Origin: Edaphobacter flagellatus
GTDB taxonomy: Bacteria; Acidobacteriota; Terriglobia; Terriglobales; Acidobacteriaceae
Length of the DNA: 64,000 bases
NCBI RefSeq assembly: GCF_025264665.1
Contig: NZ_CP073697.1
Coordinates: forward strand, 2,046,001-2,110,000
Direction: 5' to 3'
Shown: one piece after another, positions 27,218 to 35,961 of the stretch
Layout: every line of letters starts with the position of its first letter
Position numbering within the stretch: position 1 is the stretch's first letter
Translations under genes and position numbers: made by a program
The notes under the pieces: model-generated
What the model was told of the DNA's origin: nothing
Database searches by the model: none
Seen by the model: only the letters and a program-made list of their open reading frames with translations

Positions 27218-28807
27218 GTGCTGGTCCTACGAAACGCGACGATCCTTGACGGCACCGGCAACGCACCCTACGTTGGCAGCATTCTTGTGTGCGATAAAGA
27301 GATCGCGGCCATTGGCTCTTTCGAAGAACCGTCCGGCGCACGAATCGTCGATTTGCAGGGACTCGTCGCAGCCCCCGGATTCGTAGATCTGCATAGTCAT
27401 TCCGATCTCAAGCTCAAAGAGAATCGTCGCGAAAAACTGAATCAGGGAGTCACGACGGAAGTCGTTGGCAACTGCGGGTTCTCTCCCTTCCCATCCGGCC
27501 CCTATCAGACAATGCTGAGCGAGCAGAATGATGGCATCCTCAACGGTAAGGAAACATGGCCGAACGCAGCAGAATATCTGACGAATCTTCACGCCAACTG
27601 CACTGTCGCCCATCCTGAGGTTCTTGTTGGGCATGGAAGCCTTCGCACTGCGGTCTGCGGCACGCACACAGGCCCAGCCAAAGAAGATCAGATCAGCCGC
27701 ATGGAAGCTGTGCTCGATGAAGCACTCGCACAAGGCGCATGCGGTTTTTCAACTGGACTTATGTACGCTCCCGGATCGGCAGCTACAGAGCAGGAATTGC
27801 TACGCCTTTGTCGCGTCGTTGCCGGTCATGGAAAGCTCTATACCACGCACATGCGTAGCTATTCGTGGCTCCTCAATGAAGCGATCGAGGAGCAAATTAA
27901 CCTTGCCCGAAAGGCGCAATGCCGCCTTCAGATTTCCCATCTTCAGGCTGTAGGCCAACGCAACTGGCACAAGCAGGACGCCGCACTGAAGCAGATTGAA
28001 GACGCACGAGCCGAAGGTATCGATGTTGCCTTCGACAGCTATCCCTATCTCGCCGGCAGCACCGTCATGACGCAGCTTCTGCCCCAGAGCAGTCTCGATC
28101 AGGGTACCGACGGGCTCATGCGTTGCCTTCAAGCTTCGTCCGAACGGCATAAGCTTGAGAGCTACCTGAGGGAAGAAACGGCGCAGAAGTGGAGCGATAT
28201 CTTTGTCTCCTCGCTTGAATCTACGGCGAATCAGGCGCTCATCGGCAAAAACCTTGAAGAGATCGCTAGTGACCGAGGATGTACCCCTGAGTCCTTACTC
28301 CTCGATCTTCTGTTGGAAGAAAAAGGCAAGGTCAACATTGTTGCCTTCAACCAAAGCGAAGAGAATCTGCGTCAACTTCTCACGCACCCGTTGTGCTCCA
28401 TCATTTCGGATGGATTCTATGTCAAAGACAGGCCTCATCCCCGTCTTTACGGAACCTTCCCCCTGCTTCTAGGTGAGATCTGCCGCGAAAAGCGCTGGCT
28501 CACTTTGCCTGAAGCAATCCACAAGATCACTGTGGGAGCGGCACGCCGCATTGGACTGACGAGGCGCGGACAACTGAAGCAGGGATACTTTGCAGATATC
28601 ACCGTTTTTGATCCCGATAGAATCGGTACATCTGCTTCTTATCAGAATCCTGCCGTGACACCACAGGGAATCGAGCTCGTGCTGTTGGAGGGACGTCTCA
28701 TTGCGGGGTCTTTCGATGTCTCCAGGCATACATCTGCTGCGGAGCACATATATCTAAAGAATGAATTGAATTTTGCTTCTATAGGAGAACCTAGCCATGG
28801 CGACTAG
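27218..28807 (+). CDS. N-acyl-D-amino-acid deacylase family amidohydrolase (copy 2)
   Basis: 529 aa from GTG 27218 (GGAG about 11 bases upstream). It has the same active-site set as the copy at 16223: PGFVDLHSHSDLKL, VVGNCGFSPFP, TGLMYAPGS, TTHMRSYSW, LQISHLQAVGQRN and IISDGFYVKDRPHPRLYGTF. The two copies diverge in the C-terminal region and in the loop after the metal Cys, suggesting different acyl or amino-acid preferences. First gene of a five-gene plus-strand operon; its end overlaps the IclR start by 11 bases. Confidence 0.92.
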   Translation: MLVLRNATILDGTGNAPYVGSILVCDKEIAAIGSFEEPSGARIVDLQGLVAAPGFVDLHSHSDLKLKENRREKLNQGVTTEVVGNCGFSPFPSGPYQTMLSEQNDGILNGKETWPNAAEYLTNLHANCTVAHPEVLVGHGSLRTAVCGTHTGPAKEDQISRMEAVLDEALAQGACGFSTGLMYAPGSAATEQELLRLCRVVAGHGKLYTTHMRSYSWLLNEAIEEQINLARKAQCRLQISHLQAVGQRNWHKQDAALKQIEDARAEGIDVAFDSYPYLAGSTVMTQLLPQSSLDQGTDGLMRCLQASSERHKLESYLREETAQKWSDIFVSSLESTANQALIGKNLEEIASDRGCTPESLLLDLLLEEKGKVNIVAFNQSEENLRQLLTHPLCSIISDGFYVKDRPHPRLYGTFPLLLGEICREKRWLTLPEAIHKITVGAARRIGLTRRGQLKQGYFADITVFDPDRIGTSASYQNPAVTPQGIELVLLEGRLIAGSFDVSRHTSAAEHIYLKNELNFASIGEPSHGD

Positions 28808-29588
28808 CAAGACTCCATCGGTTCCCTCAGTCGAACGCGCGCTTGCCTTACTTGAGTTGCTTGCCCGTTCGAAAAATGGACTCTCCCTCTCTCAACTGGT
28901 TGAGGCCTCCAACATGCCCAAAAGCTCGCTGCATTGTCTCCTGTTGACGCTGGAGCGCACCCGCTATCTTCATCGCAGCCCGACGACAGGACGCTATGTC
29001 TTCAGCGCCAAACTCTTCGGCCTGGCGAACGCCTCGCTCAGCGGGCTAAGCATTCGCGAACAGGCTGCGCCCTACCTCGTCCAGTTGATGGAGCAGACGC
29101 GACTCACTGTGCACATGGGCGTGCTTGAACACCACGAAGCTGTACTCGTAGGCAAATACAACCCACCCAACTCTACGGGACTTGCTACCTGGCGCGGCAA
29201 GCGCATGGAAATCCACTGCACAGGAATTGGCAAAGTTCTTGGCGCCTACATGCCTTCGGAAGAGCTGGAGAAGATCCATCGCACCCGGCGTTTTCCTCGT
29301 CACAACGAAAATACCATCGTCTCCCTGCGCAAGCTGCAACAGGATTTCGAGACTGTTCGCTGGCGCATGTACTCGATTGACGATGAGGAAGATGAGTTGG
29401 GCTGGCGTTGCTTAGGCGCCCCCATCTTCAACGAATCCGGTACTGTTCTTGCAGCAATCAGCATTGCCGGAACCATACGCCAGATTGTTCCTGAAAACCT
29501 GCCTCTTCTTGCCGAGCGGCTTAAACAAACCGCTCTTTCTATCTCTCATACCTGTGGTTATATGAACGATGCATATCAGCGAGCTTGA
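28797..29588 (+). CDS. IclR-family transcriptional regulator
   Basis: 263 aa. An N-terminal winged helix (VERALALLELLARSKNGLSL, recognition part NMPKSSLHCLLLTLERTRYL) and a C-terminal effector domain (GKRMEIHCTGIGKVLGAYMP, AAISIAGTIRQI) are typical of IclR proteins, which are dimers binding short inverted repeats and a small catabolite. ATG 28797 overlaps the upstream gene end; AGGAGA lies about 10 bases before it. It is embedded in the island and is the only IclR gene seen, so it is the best candidate to bind the three CTYGTCCA-N6-TGGACAAG-type sites. Confidence 0.92.
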   Translation: MATSKTPSVPSVERALALLELLARSKNGLSLSQLVEASNMPKSSLHCLLLTLERTRYLHRSPTTGRYVFSAKLFGLANASLSGLSIREQAAPYLVQLMEQTRLTVHMGVLEHHEAVLVGKYNPPNSTGLATWRGKRMEIHCTGIGKVLGAYMPSEELEKIHRTRRFPRHNENTIVSLRKLQQDFETVRWRMYSIDDEEDELGWRCLGAPIFNESGTVLAAISIAGTIRQIVPENLPLLAERLKQTALSISHTCGYMNDAYQRA

Positions 29589-30663
29589 TACACCCTCTCT
29601 TCTTCTCGATCTCGACGTATTAGAGCGTAACCTCAGGCGCATGTCGGAATACTGCGCTAAGACCGGTATAGCTCTGCGGCCGCATATTAAGACACATAAG
29701 ATTCCAGAGCTTGCGCGCCTGCAGAAAGCTCATGGAGCAATGGGCATTACTGCCGCAAAGGTCAGCGAAGCGCGCGTTATGGCAATCGGTGGTATTGACG
29801 ATATCCTCCTCGCCTACCCCATCGTTTCTGATACAAAGGCCAATTCACTTATTGAACTCTGCGAGCACGCTCGCACCTCCATCTCCATCGATTCGGCCGA
29901 CGCGGCAGAATGCCTGTCACGCGCAGCCTCAGCCACCGCACATCATCTCAACGTCCTCGTAGAAATTGATGTCGGCTTCGGCCGCTGCGGTGTACAAACG
30001 CCACAAGCCGCTGTTGAGTTGGCCCAGCTTATCGACCGTCTTCCCGGGATCACATTCGATGGCCTGATGTTTTATCCAGGCCACATGTTCGTTCCCACCG
30101 AAGCACAGAATGCTCTGCTCCAGGAAGTCAACGATCGTGTTGATGCATCCGTCGAGGCCCTGCGTAAATCGGGGCTGACTGTCAATACCGTCAGCGGAGG
30201 ATCCAGCCCGACGGCCTATCGTTCGCATGAGTTCCATCATCTGACAGAGATTCGACCGGGCATGTATCCGCTTAACGATCGCAATCTTGTTGAAGGTGGA
30301 TTCGCAGCGCTGGCCGACTGCGCGCTCACCGTGCTCACGACCGTCATCAGTACTGCTGTCCCGGGACGTGCCATTTTTGACGGCGGCTCGAAGACCTTCT
30401 CTTCAGATCGCCTTCTCACTGGAAACAATAAAGGCTGCGGAGTTGTCCTCGAAGACCAGAACGCAATTTTTTATGCGATGTCTGAAGAACACGGCCATCT
30501 CGACATTACTTCCAGCTCTCGGACTTACCGTCTCGGTGAGCGACTTCGTGTTGTGCCCAACCATGTATGCACAACCATCAACATGCATGATCGCATCTAC
30601 GGCATCCGTAATGATGAGGTAGAACTCATCTGGAAGGTAGCTGCTCGAGGTTGCGTTCAGTAG
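29569..30663 (+). CDS. D-threonine aldolase / D-serine dehydratase-like fold-III PLP enzyme
   Basis: 364 aa, overlapping the IclR gene by 20 bases. It starts with the family signature LDTPSLLLDLDVLERNL; the Schiff-base Lys is in RPHIKTHK (about 40), and the barrel continues through VLVEIDVGFGRCG and TVSGGSSPT. The C-terminal metal motif His-x-Cys, in PNHVCTTINMHD, is the divalent-metal site of D-threonine aldolase and eukaryotic-type D-serine dehydratase. It should act on a D-beta-hydroxy-alpha-amino acid, either by retro-aldol cleavage or by dehydration. Lying after a D-aminoacylase it could process the freed D-amino acid (inference). Confidence 0.9.
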   Translation: MHISELDTPSLLLDLDVLERNLRRMSEYCAKTGIALRPHIKTHKIPELARLQKAHGAMGITAAKVSEARVMAIGGIDDILLAYPIVSDTKANSLIELCEHARTSISIDSADAAECLSRAASATAHHLNVLVEIDVGFGRCGVQTPQAAVELAQLIDRLPGITFDGLMFYPGHMFVPTEAQNALLQEVNDRVDASVEALRKSGLTVNTVSGGSSPTAYRSHEFHHLTEIRPGMYPLNDRNLVEGGFAALADCALTVLTTVISTAVPGRAIFDGGSKTFSSDRLLTGNNKGCGVVLEDQNAIFYAMSEEHGHLDITSSSRTYRLGERLRVVPNHVCTTINMHDRIYGIRNDEVELIWKVAARGCVQ

Positions 30664-30680
30664 AGAAGGAGCAGCATCTG

Positions 30681-31625
30681 ATGAAACAAACCTTTGGACT
30701 CGCTGGGCTGGGCCTGCTTGGTCGCGGCATTGCTACCTGCTTGCTGGCCCATGATCTGCGTGTTATAGCCTACACCCCTTCTTCCGAAGAGTTCGTGCTT
30801 GCTCGGCAAATCATTGCTCAGTCCATTGAAGAACTTATTCAGTACGCCAGCTTTCCAGCGTCTCTGCGCGAAACGTGGGAGCAAAATTTTCAGCCCGCGA
30901 GTTCCGTTGCAGATTTCTCCAGTTGCGACTTCATCATCGAATCCATCACTGAATCATTTGAAGCTAAATCCAGGCTCTTCGATGAAATCGAGCAAGCCAT
31001 TTCTTCTGAAACCCCCATTGCAAGCAATACCTCTGCAATTCCTATTGCGCGACTGCAACAGAATCGCAAGCACCCGGAGCGATTCGTCGGTATGCACTGG
31101 GCTGAACCAGCACATGCAACCCGTTTTCTGGAAATCATTCCCGGCAATCAAACCAGCAGTGGGATTCTCGAGCAGGTATCCGCGCTTGCGCGCACCTTTG
31201 GCAAAGAACCTTGCGTCGTCCATCAGGATATGCCTGGCTTCCTGGCAAATCGCCTTGGCTACGCCTTGTACCGTGAAGCCTGCTTTCTACTTGAGCAAGG
31301 TGTTGCCGACGCTGAAACAATTGATATCTCCTTCCGCAATTCCATCGGCCTTTGGGCCAGTGTCTGTGGGCCTTTCCGATGGATGGACCTCACAGGGGGA
31401 CCTGCCCTTTATGGCCGGGCAATGCGCGATGTTCTGCCGACGCTATCCGCTACGGCAGAATTGCCTCCCACGATGCAGAAGATGATTGAGAGCCACGCCG
31501 ATGGCGTTCGCTCGGGTCATGGGTTCTTTTCCTACACCGAAGAGGAAGCCCGCCGCTGGGAGGATCTTTATCGCAGAAACGTGTGGAACGTTCGTTCCAT
31601 TGTTGATCCATCCTTCCCACTCTAA
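30681..31625 (+). CDS. 3-hydroxyacyl-CoA dehydrogenase-family oxidoreductase (copy 2)
   Basis: 314 aa from ATG 30681, preceded by AGAAGGAG; earlier in-frame codons overlap the aldolase gene. The Rossmann motif is FGLAGLGLLGRGIATCLLAH, with IESITESFEAKSRLFDEIE, ASNTSAIPIARLQ, the catalytic His in FVGMHWAEPAHATRFLEIIP, and the dimerisation domain GFLANRLGYALYREACFLLE. It shares the unusual MHW(G/A)EPA motif, instead of the MHFFNP-type of fatty-acid enzymes, with copy 1 at 14321. This argues that both belong to the hydroxy-acid/carnitine/gulonate dehydrogenase branch. Confidence 0.9.
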   Translation: MKQTFGLAGLGLLGRGIATCLLAHDLRVIAYTPSSEEFVLARQIIAQSIEELIQYASFPASLRETWEQNFQPASSVADFSSCDFIIESITESFEAKSRLFDEIEQAISSETPIASNTSAIPIARLQQNRKHPERFVGMHWAEPAHATRFLEIIPGNQTSSGILEQVSALARTFGKEPCVVHQDMPGFLANRLGYALYREACFLLEQGVADAETIDISFRNSIGLWASVCGPFRWMDLTGGPALYGRAMRDVLPTLSATAELPPTMQKMIESHADGVRSGHGFFSYTEEEARRWEDLYRRNVWNVRSIVDPSFPL

Positions 31626-31662
31626 CTGAGATCACTACGTACCAAGGAATTCGTGTCAACAC

Positions 31663-33390
31663 ATGCCGACGATCCGCCTCACGCTGCCTGACAACATCGT
31701 TATCTTCGGGTATTTCTTTCTCGTGCTCGGCATCGGTATCTGGTTTCGCCGAACACAACGCACGGCCGAAGACTACTTCGCCGGCGGTCATCAGATCTCA
31801 TGGTGGCTCGCGGGTATTTCGCACTACATGTCCGGCTTCAGCGCCTTCACCTTCGTTGTCTACTCTGAAATCGCCTATCGCTATGGGCTTCCGGCTATTC
31901 TTCTTTTTTGGACAAGTGTTCCAGCATGCATTCTTGGAGGATGGCTCTTTGCCTGGCGGTGGCGACGAGCTCGCATCATCACTCCCGTAGAGTTCCTCGA
32001 ACAGCGATGCAACCTGCGCACGCGTCAGCTCTTTGCCTGGGCAGCTATACCTGCCAAACTTTTTGAAGACGCCCTCAAGATTTTCACCACCTCGCTCTTT
32101 CTCTCCGCGGGGATTGGCATGGAGATTCGCACTTCTATCCTGCTCTGCGCCGTCATCGTCATTGTTTACACGTTGCTGGGCGGTCTTCTTGCACTTGTCG
32201 TTACGGATTATGTGCAGTTCCTCATGAAGACCCTCGCCGTCCTCCTGCTTCTTCCTCTTGCCATATGGCATCTTGGAGGAATCTCTCCTGCTCTTCACTC
32301 CATCCCGTCTGACCTTTGGCGTCCTGTATCTGGGCCGTATGGATGGGTCTACCTCATCAGCTACGCCATCATCGTCTTCATCAGCTACAACGGAGGATGG
32401 TCCTTTGCGCAGAAGTATTACTCTGTGCCAGACGAAGCCTCGGCACGCAAAGCTGCCTACCTTGCCGCAGCGTTGAATTTCATCGGCACGCCCATCATGC
32501 TTCTCCCTGCCATGATGGCGCACAAGCTCATTCCCAATATCTCTTCTCTCGGTTCGCATAATATCTACGTGAATCTTCTCTTCCGGATTTTGCCCGCCGG
32601 CATGATCGGCATTATTGTTGCTGCACTCTTCTCTGCCACTATGGCCACTGTCAGTGCCGATATCAATGCAATCGCAAGCGTTCTGACACGCGATTTTTAC
32701 CAGCGCATACTTAACCCCGCCGCAACCGACGCGCGGCTTGTTGCCGTGGGCCGTATCGCAACGCTTCTATTGGGCATCATCATTATGGCGCTCGCGCTTT
32801 GGATCGCCGAAAGCCATCGTGAATCACTCTTCCACATGATGGTCACTGCCTTTGGAATTCTTCTGGCGCCGACATTACTTCCTCTTCTTTCGGCGTTGCT
32901 CTTCCGCAGGCTAAACTCAGGAGGCGTACTCAGCGGCTTCTTTGCTGGCATGCTGTCCGGCGTCGTTACTCTCGCCGCCAAAACCTTCTATCTTCGCTCC
33001 CTGGGCCCGGCGACTACAGAGGCACTCGACTACAAGTTGGAAGGCTTCTCCATCATCATCAATGTTGCAGTGACGTGCCTTGCAATGCTCGTCGGAAGCA
33101 GGGCCTTCCCGTCATCCGAAGATGAACGGCAACGCGCCGCCACATTCTTCTGCAAGCTTGATACTCCGGTTACGAAACCTTCCCCTCCGATCGAGCTTCA
33201 GACGACAACAACTCGCACCCTTATTCATATTTCCACCGGTTGCGTCGGCTTCCTTCTTGCCCTCTCCGGCTTTTTCTCGGATTCGACGACCGCACGCACT
33301 ATTGACGGAACACTTGGCGCCGCGCTGATCTCCCTCTCTCTTTTCCGCCTGAGAAACAACATATTTCGCAGGCAGAAGGTTCCACAGTAA
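31663..33390 (+). CDS. Sodium:solute symporter (SSS family)
   Basis: 575 aa with about 13-14 hydrophobic helices. Typical SSS segments are AEDYFAGGHQISWWLAGISH, MSGFSAFTFVVYSEIAYRYG and the core ALFSATMATVSADINAIASV. It imports an organic solute with Na+ across the inner membrane. It is the last gene of the D-aminoacylase-IclR-aldolase-dehydrogenase operon and is probably the entry route for the island's small substrate (inference). Its stop is 7 bases from the convergent TPR-regulator stop. Confidence 0.92.
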   Translation: MPTIRLTLPDNIVIFGYFFLVLGIGIWFRRTQRTAEDYFAGGHQISWWLAGISHYMSGFSAFTFVVYSEIAYRYGLPAILLFWTSVPACILGGWLFAWRWRRARIITPVEFLEQRCNLRTRQLFAWAAIPAKLFEDALKIFTTSLFLSAGIGMEIRTSILLCAVIVIVYTLLGGLLALVVTDYVQFLMKTLAVLLLLPLAIWHLGGISPALHSIPSDLWRPVSGPYGWVYLISYAIIVFISYNGGWSFAQKYYSVPDEASARKAAYLAAALNFIGTPIMLLPAMMAHKLIPNISSLGSHNIYVNLLFRILPAGMIGIIVAALFSATMATVSADINAIASVLTRDFYQRILNPAATDARLVAVGRIATLLLGIIIMALALWIAESHRESLFHMMVTAFGILLAPTLLPLLSALLFRRLNSGGVLSGFFAGMLSGVVTLAAKTFYLRSLGPATTEALDYKLEGFSIIINVAVTCLAMLVGSRAFPSSEDERQRAATFFCKLDTPVTKPSPPIELQTTTTRTLIHISTGCVGFLLALSGFFSDSTTARTIDGTLGAALISLSLFRLRNNIFRRQKVPQ

Positions 33391-33397
33391 TTGCTTT

Positions 33398-34981
33398 TTA
33401 CTCATCCTGTTCAAGCAGATTGACGTTACGCAGCACGCGTCTCACCTTTTTAGGCGAGATTGACAACTTCTGTGCGACACGCGAGATCTTCCTATCTTCG
33501 CGCAACCATACCTTTGGAATGACGATTTCTGCGAACTCCTCTTCCACCTGCTGAAAGGTCTTGTCGTGAATGATTCCTTCAGACCATGAGCGCAGTTGAT
33601 CGTGTATTCCTGTCGCTCGCAGAATCACTCCCTTCAAATGGCTCAGCTCTTTTGAAAGATGGTCCCGATCGTCTTTGCTCAGCAACTCACCCGCCAGAGC
33701 AGCAAACTGCTTTGCCGTCTCCCAGTCTCGGAAAAAATCTCCTGCGGCTGTTCTACTGCGCGCGATATATGCTCCAGCCAATAGCCGCTTATTCTGCGTC
33801 ATTTTCGCAATCCCGATAGCCTCCTCCGAGCAGCTCTTTGAGAGGGCTGCGTGCCTTGCGGTATCTGTCGCATCCCCAATCTGCTCTTCCGCGCGTTCAT
33901 GATGCAGAATCGACTGCAGCGTACGTGCTCGAGCCATGAGGATGTGGTCCTGTCTTCGTTCGCCTAATTGATAAGCTTTCTCCGCCTCGTCTTCAGCCAG
34001 GTCAATATCTCCGCAATCAAGGTGAAGATAGCCAGCATTCACAAAAACCGATCCCTGCCCGGTCATATGATTTCGTTGGGAGTAGATGCTACCGGCCTGC
34101 TTCAATAGCTCCAACCCCTCCTGGCATATCTCACGGCAGCGATTATGTTGTGCGGCTGTGGCGCGATCTTCGCCAATCCTTTCGCGCAAATCCAGCGCGA
34201 TCATTCGTTTGACATACGCCATATTGACGAGCGCGCGCGCCAGATTTGGATGATCAGAGAACCGACGTGAGTAGATGGCCACCGCACGCCCAAAATGCTC
34301 TACGGCCTTCGCATACTCTCCTGACCGACGCACAAACCGCCCTCGCGCGGATTCAAGATTACCTAACGCCAGATAATGCTCCGTCGTCGCCAGCTTTTTC
34401 TCCGCTTCATCCAGCAACCGAAATGCCTCACGCCGTTGTCCTTTTTGGAACAGGAGCCAGCTTTCATGAATCTTCATCGAAGCAACGAATTCCGGAGCCT
34501 TCAATTCCAACGCTGCATCTTTCGCCTTCAAAATATGCTGCAGCGCCAGTTCATATTCTCCCTGCGATCTGTGTGCCCGGCCCTTCCAGAAATGAGCTTG
34601 AGCAATCACCTGCAAGCCAACGATCGCCGGTTCTATCTGCAGAACAAAGTCGAGCTCAGCAATCGCCTTCTGCGCATTCTCTACTGCAAACGCCCTGTAA
34701 GCCTCGGCCATCTTTAGCTGGATGAAATCTACAAAAATCATCTGTCCGCGATCGCTCCTGGCAAATTTTGCCAGGAGCTCATCCAACGTCTGCAGGTTTC
34801 CGTATCCGATATCCATCCACTGCGACAGGCAAAAAACAAGAGCTGCTGCATGTCTGTCTGATGCAGACATCTGGTTTGCGCTTTTGCGCAATTTATCCAG
34901 CAGCTCCCTGCCCTCCTGGATTCTGCGATGAAGCAGCGCATCGTTCAACTTATTGAGAACTGCTCTTGAGAGAACTGTCAC
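33398..34981 (-). CDS. TPR-repeat protein with C-terminal helix-turn-helix, probable regulator
   Basis: 527 aa, almost wholly helical. TPR-like pairs run from about 90 to 440 (HFWKGRAHRSQGEYELALQH, RGRFVRRSGEYAKAVEHFGR, ALVNMAYVKRM). The last about 35 residues, KISRVAQKLSISPKKVRRVL, look like a Fis-type helix-turn-helix. There is no signal peptide or membrane segment, so it is cytoplasmic. It may sense a ligand or partner through the TPRs and control the divergent isocitrate-lyase-like/PPDK pair or the island. The start (GTG 34981) has no strong Shine-Dalgarno sequence and could lie downstream. Function inferred only from architecture. Confidence 0.7.
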   Translation of the reverse strand: MTVLSRAVLNKLNDALLHRRIQEGRELLDKLRKSANQMSASDRHAAALVFCLSQWMDIGYGNLQTLDELLAKFARSDRGQMIFVDFIQLKMAEAYRAFAVENAQKAIAELDFVLQIEPAIVGLQVIAQAHFWKGRAHRSQGEYELALQHILKAKDAALELKAPEFVASMKIHESWLLFQKGQRREAFRLLDEAEKKLATTEHYLALGNLESARGRFVRRSGEYAKAVEHFGRAVAIYSRRFSDHPNLARALVNMAYVKRMIALDLRERIGEDRATAAQHNRCREICQEGLELLKQAGSIYSQRNHMTGQGSVFVNAGYLHLDCGDIDLAEDEAEKAYQLGERRQDHILMARARTLQSILHHERAEEQIGDATDTARHAALSKSCSEEAIGIAKMTQNKRLLAGAYIARSRTAAGDFFRDWETAKQFAALAGELLSKDDRDHLSKELSHLKGVILRATGIHDQLRSWSEGIIHDKTFQQVEEEFAEIVIPKVWLREDRKISRVAQKLSISPKKVRRVLRNVNLLEQDE

Positions 34982-35148
34982 CAGCAGAGTCTAGTGGATC
35001 GCGCCGTTTCGGTCTACTTGGTCGGACCACCTTGTTGCGTCGTATCCAATTAGCAGGACGCGCACTTATTACGTATCCCACAAAACATCCATTTCTATCC
35101 GCAAGAAGACATTAAGGCCAATCGTCCGATTTGTCCTAGTGGGGGTTG

Positions 35149-35961
35149 ATGCCATACTCCCTCAATCGATATGGTCACGACATGGGAGTGACCGTACTTG
35201 CTGGCCCCTTCATTTCGAACCGCATACAGGATGGAACAATGCCTCTTTTACCCCTGCAACCCACGGCACCACCATGGCACCCGGGATCTCTCTATTTTGA
35301 TAACTCTCTTCATCTTGTAAAGCACCTTATGGATGCAGGCGCGATCGCCATGCGGTCGGAGGAGTATTGCCACCAGACTAGCCATCCATCGCGTTCATCA
35401 GGCCCTGCGCTTACTTCTGCTGTGGGCGTACTACGAAGGATGCGGGCTGCAAAAGAGGTCGCAGGCTCTCTTGGTATCAAACTTACTGTCTTTGCCTGCA
35501 CCGAAGCCAAAACGGCTGTAGCCATTGATGGGAATGGCGATGTATGTGACCATCGCTATCTCAGCGGCGCTGTAACGCAAGAGAACCTGCAGGCATACTG
35601 CGGAGGTATCGATGCAGCCATTGCTCGCTCCCTGATGTACGCTCCGAGTGCCGACGTTCTCTGCTATAAGAGCACTGGCTTCAATTCTCTTGAGGCCAGA
35701 AAATTTGCCACAGAAATTCGCACAGCATTTCCAGCAAAGCGGCTGGCCTTCTGTTACTCCTCACGCCTCATTGGAGAACAATCCAGTGAAGCAGATCATG
35801 CCGAGCGTGAGCGCCAGATCAAGCTGCTAGGCTTCGACCATTACCTCTACACGCAATTTGGCGCAATCGTATTTCCTCATCTTCCTTCTGAAAGAGCCTG
35901 GGCCATCTTCAGCGACTCAATTCAAAGCCAGAACGGCATGGAGCAGAATCATGGTGCGTAG
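35149..35961 (+). CDS. Degenerate isocitrate-lyase-like protein (N-terminally short, catalytic motifs lost)
   Basis: 270 aa. From about residue 60 it follows isocitrate lyase: LHLVKHLMDAGAIAMRSEE corresponds to the AGAAAVHFED region, GIDAAIARSLMYAPSADVL to GIEQAISRGLAYAPYADLV, and ARKFATEIRTAFPAKRLAF to the AQAIHAKYPGKLLAY region. The catalytic KKCGH is replaced by Ser/His/Pro-rich sequence, the ARTD motif is CTEA, and NCSPSFNW is CYSSRL. About 150-190 N-terminal residues of a usual lyase are absent. It is therefore probably inactive as isocitrate lyase, or has a new role. Its stop overlaps the PPDK start by 11 bases. Confidence 0.65.
   Translation: MPYSLNRYGHDMGVTVLAGPFISNRIQDGTMPLLPLQPTAPPWHPGSLYFDNSLHLVKHLMDAGAIAMRSEEYCHQTSHPSRSSGPALTSAVGVLRRMRAAKEVAGSLGIKLTVFACTEAKTAVAIDGNGDVCDHRYLSGAVTQENLQAYCGGIDAAIARSLMYAPSADVLCYKSTGFNSLEARKFATEIRTAFPAKRLAFCYSSRLIGEQSSEADHAERERQIKLLGFDHYLYTQFGAIVFPHLPSERAWAIFSDSIQSQNGMEQNHGA

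Noticed and set aside
35149..35961. Functional isocitrate lyase (glyoxylate shunt)
   Set aside because: The KKCGH catalytic motif and other active-site residues are absent and the N-terminal part is missing.
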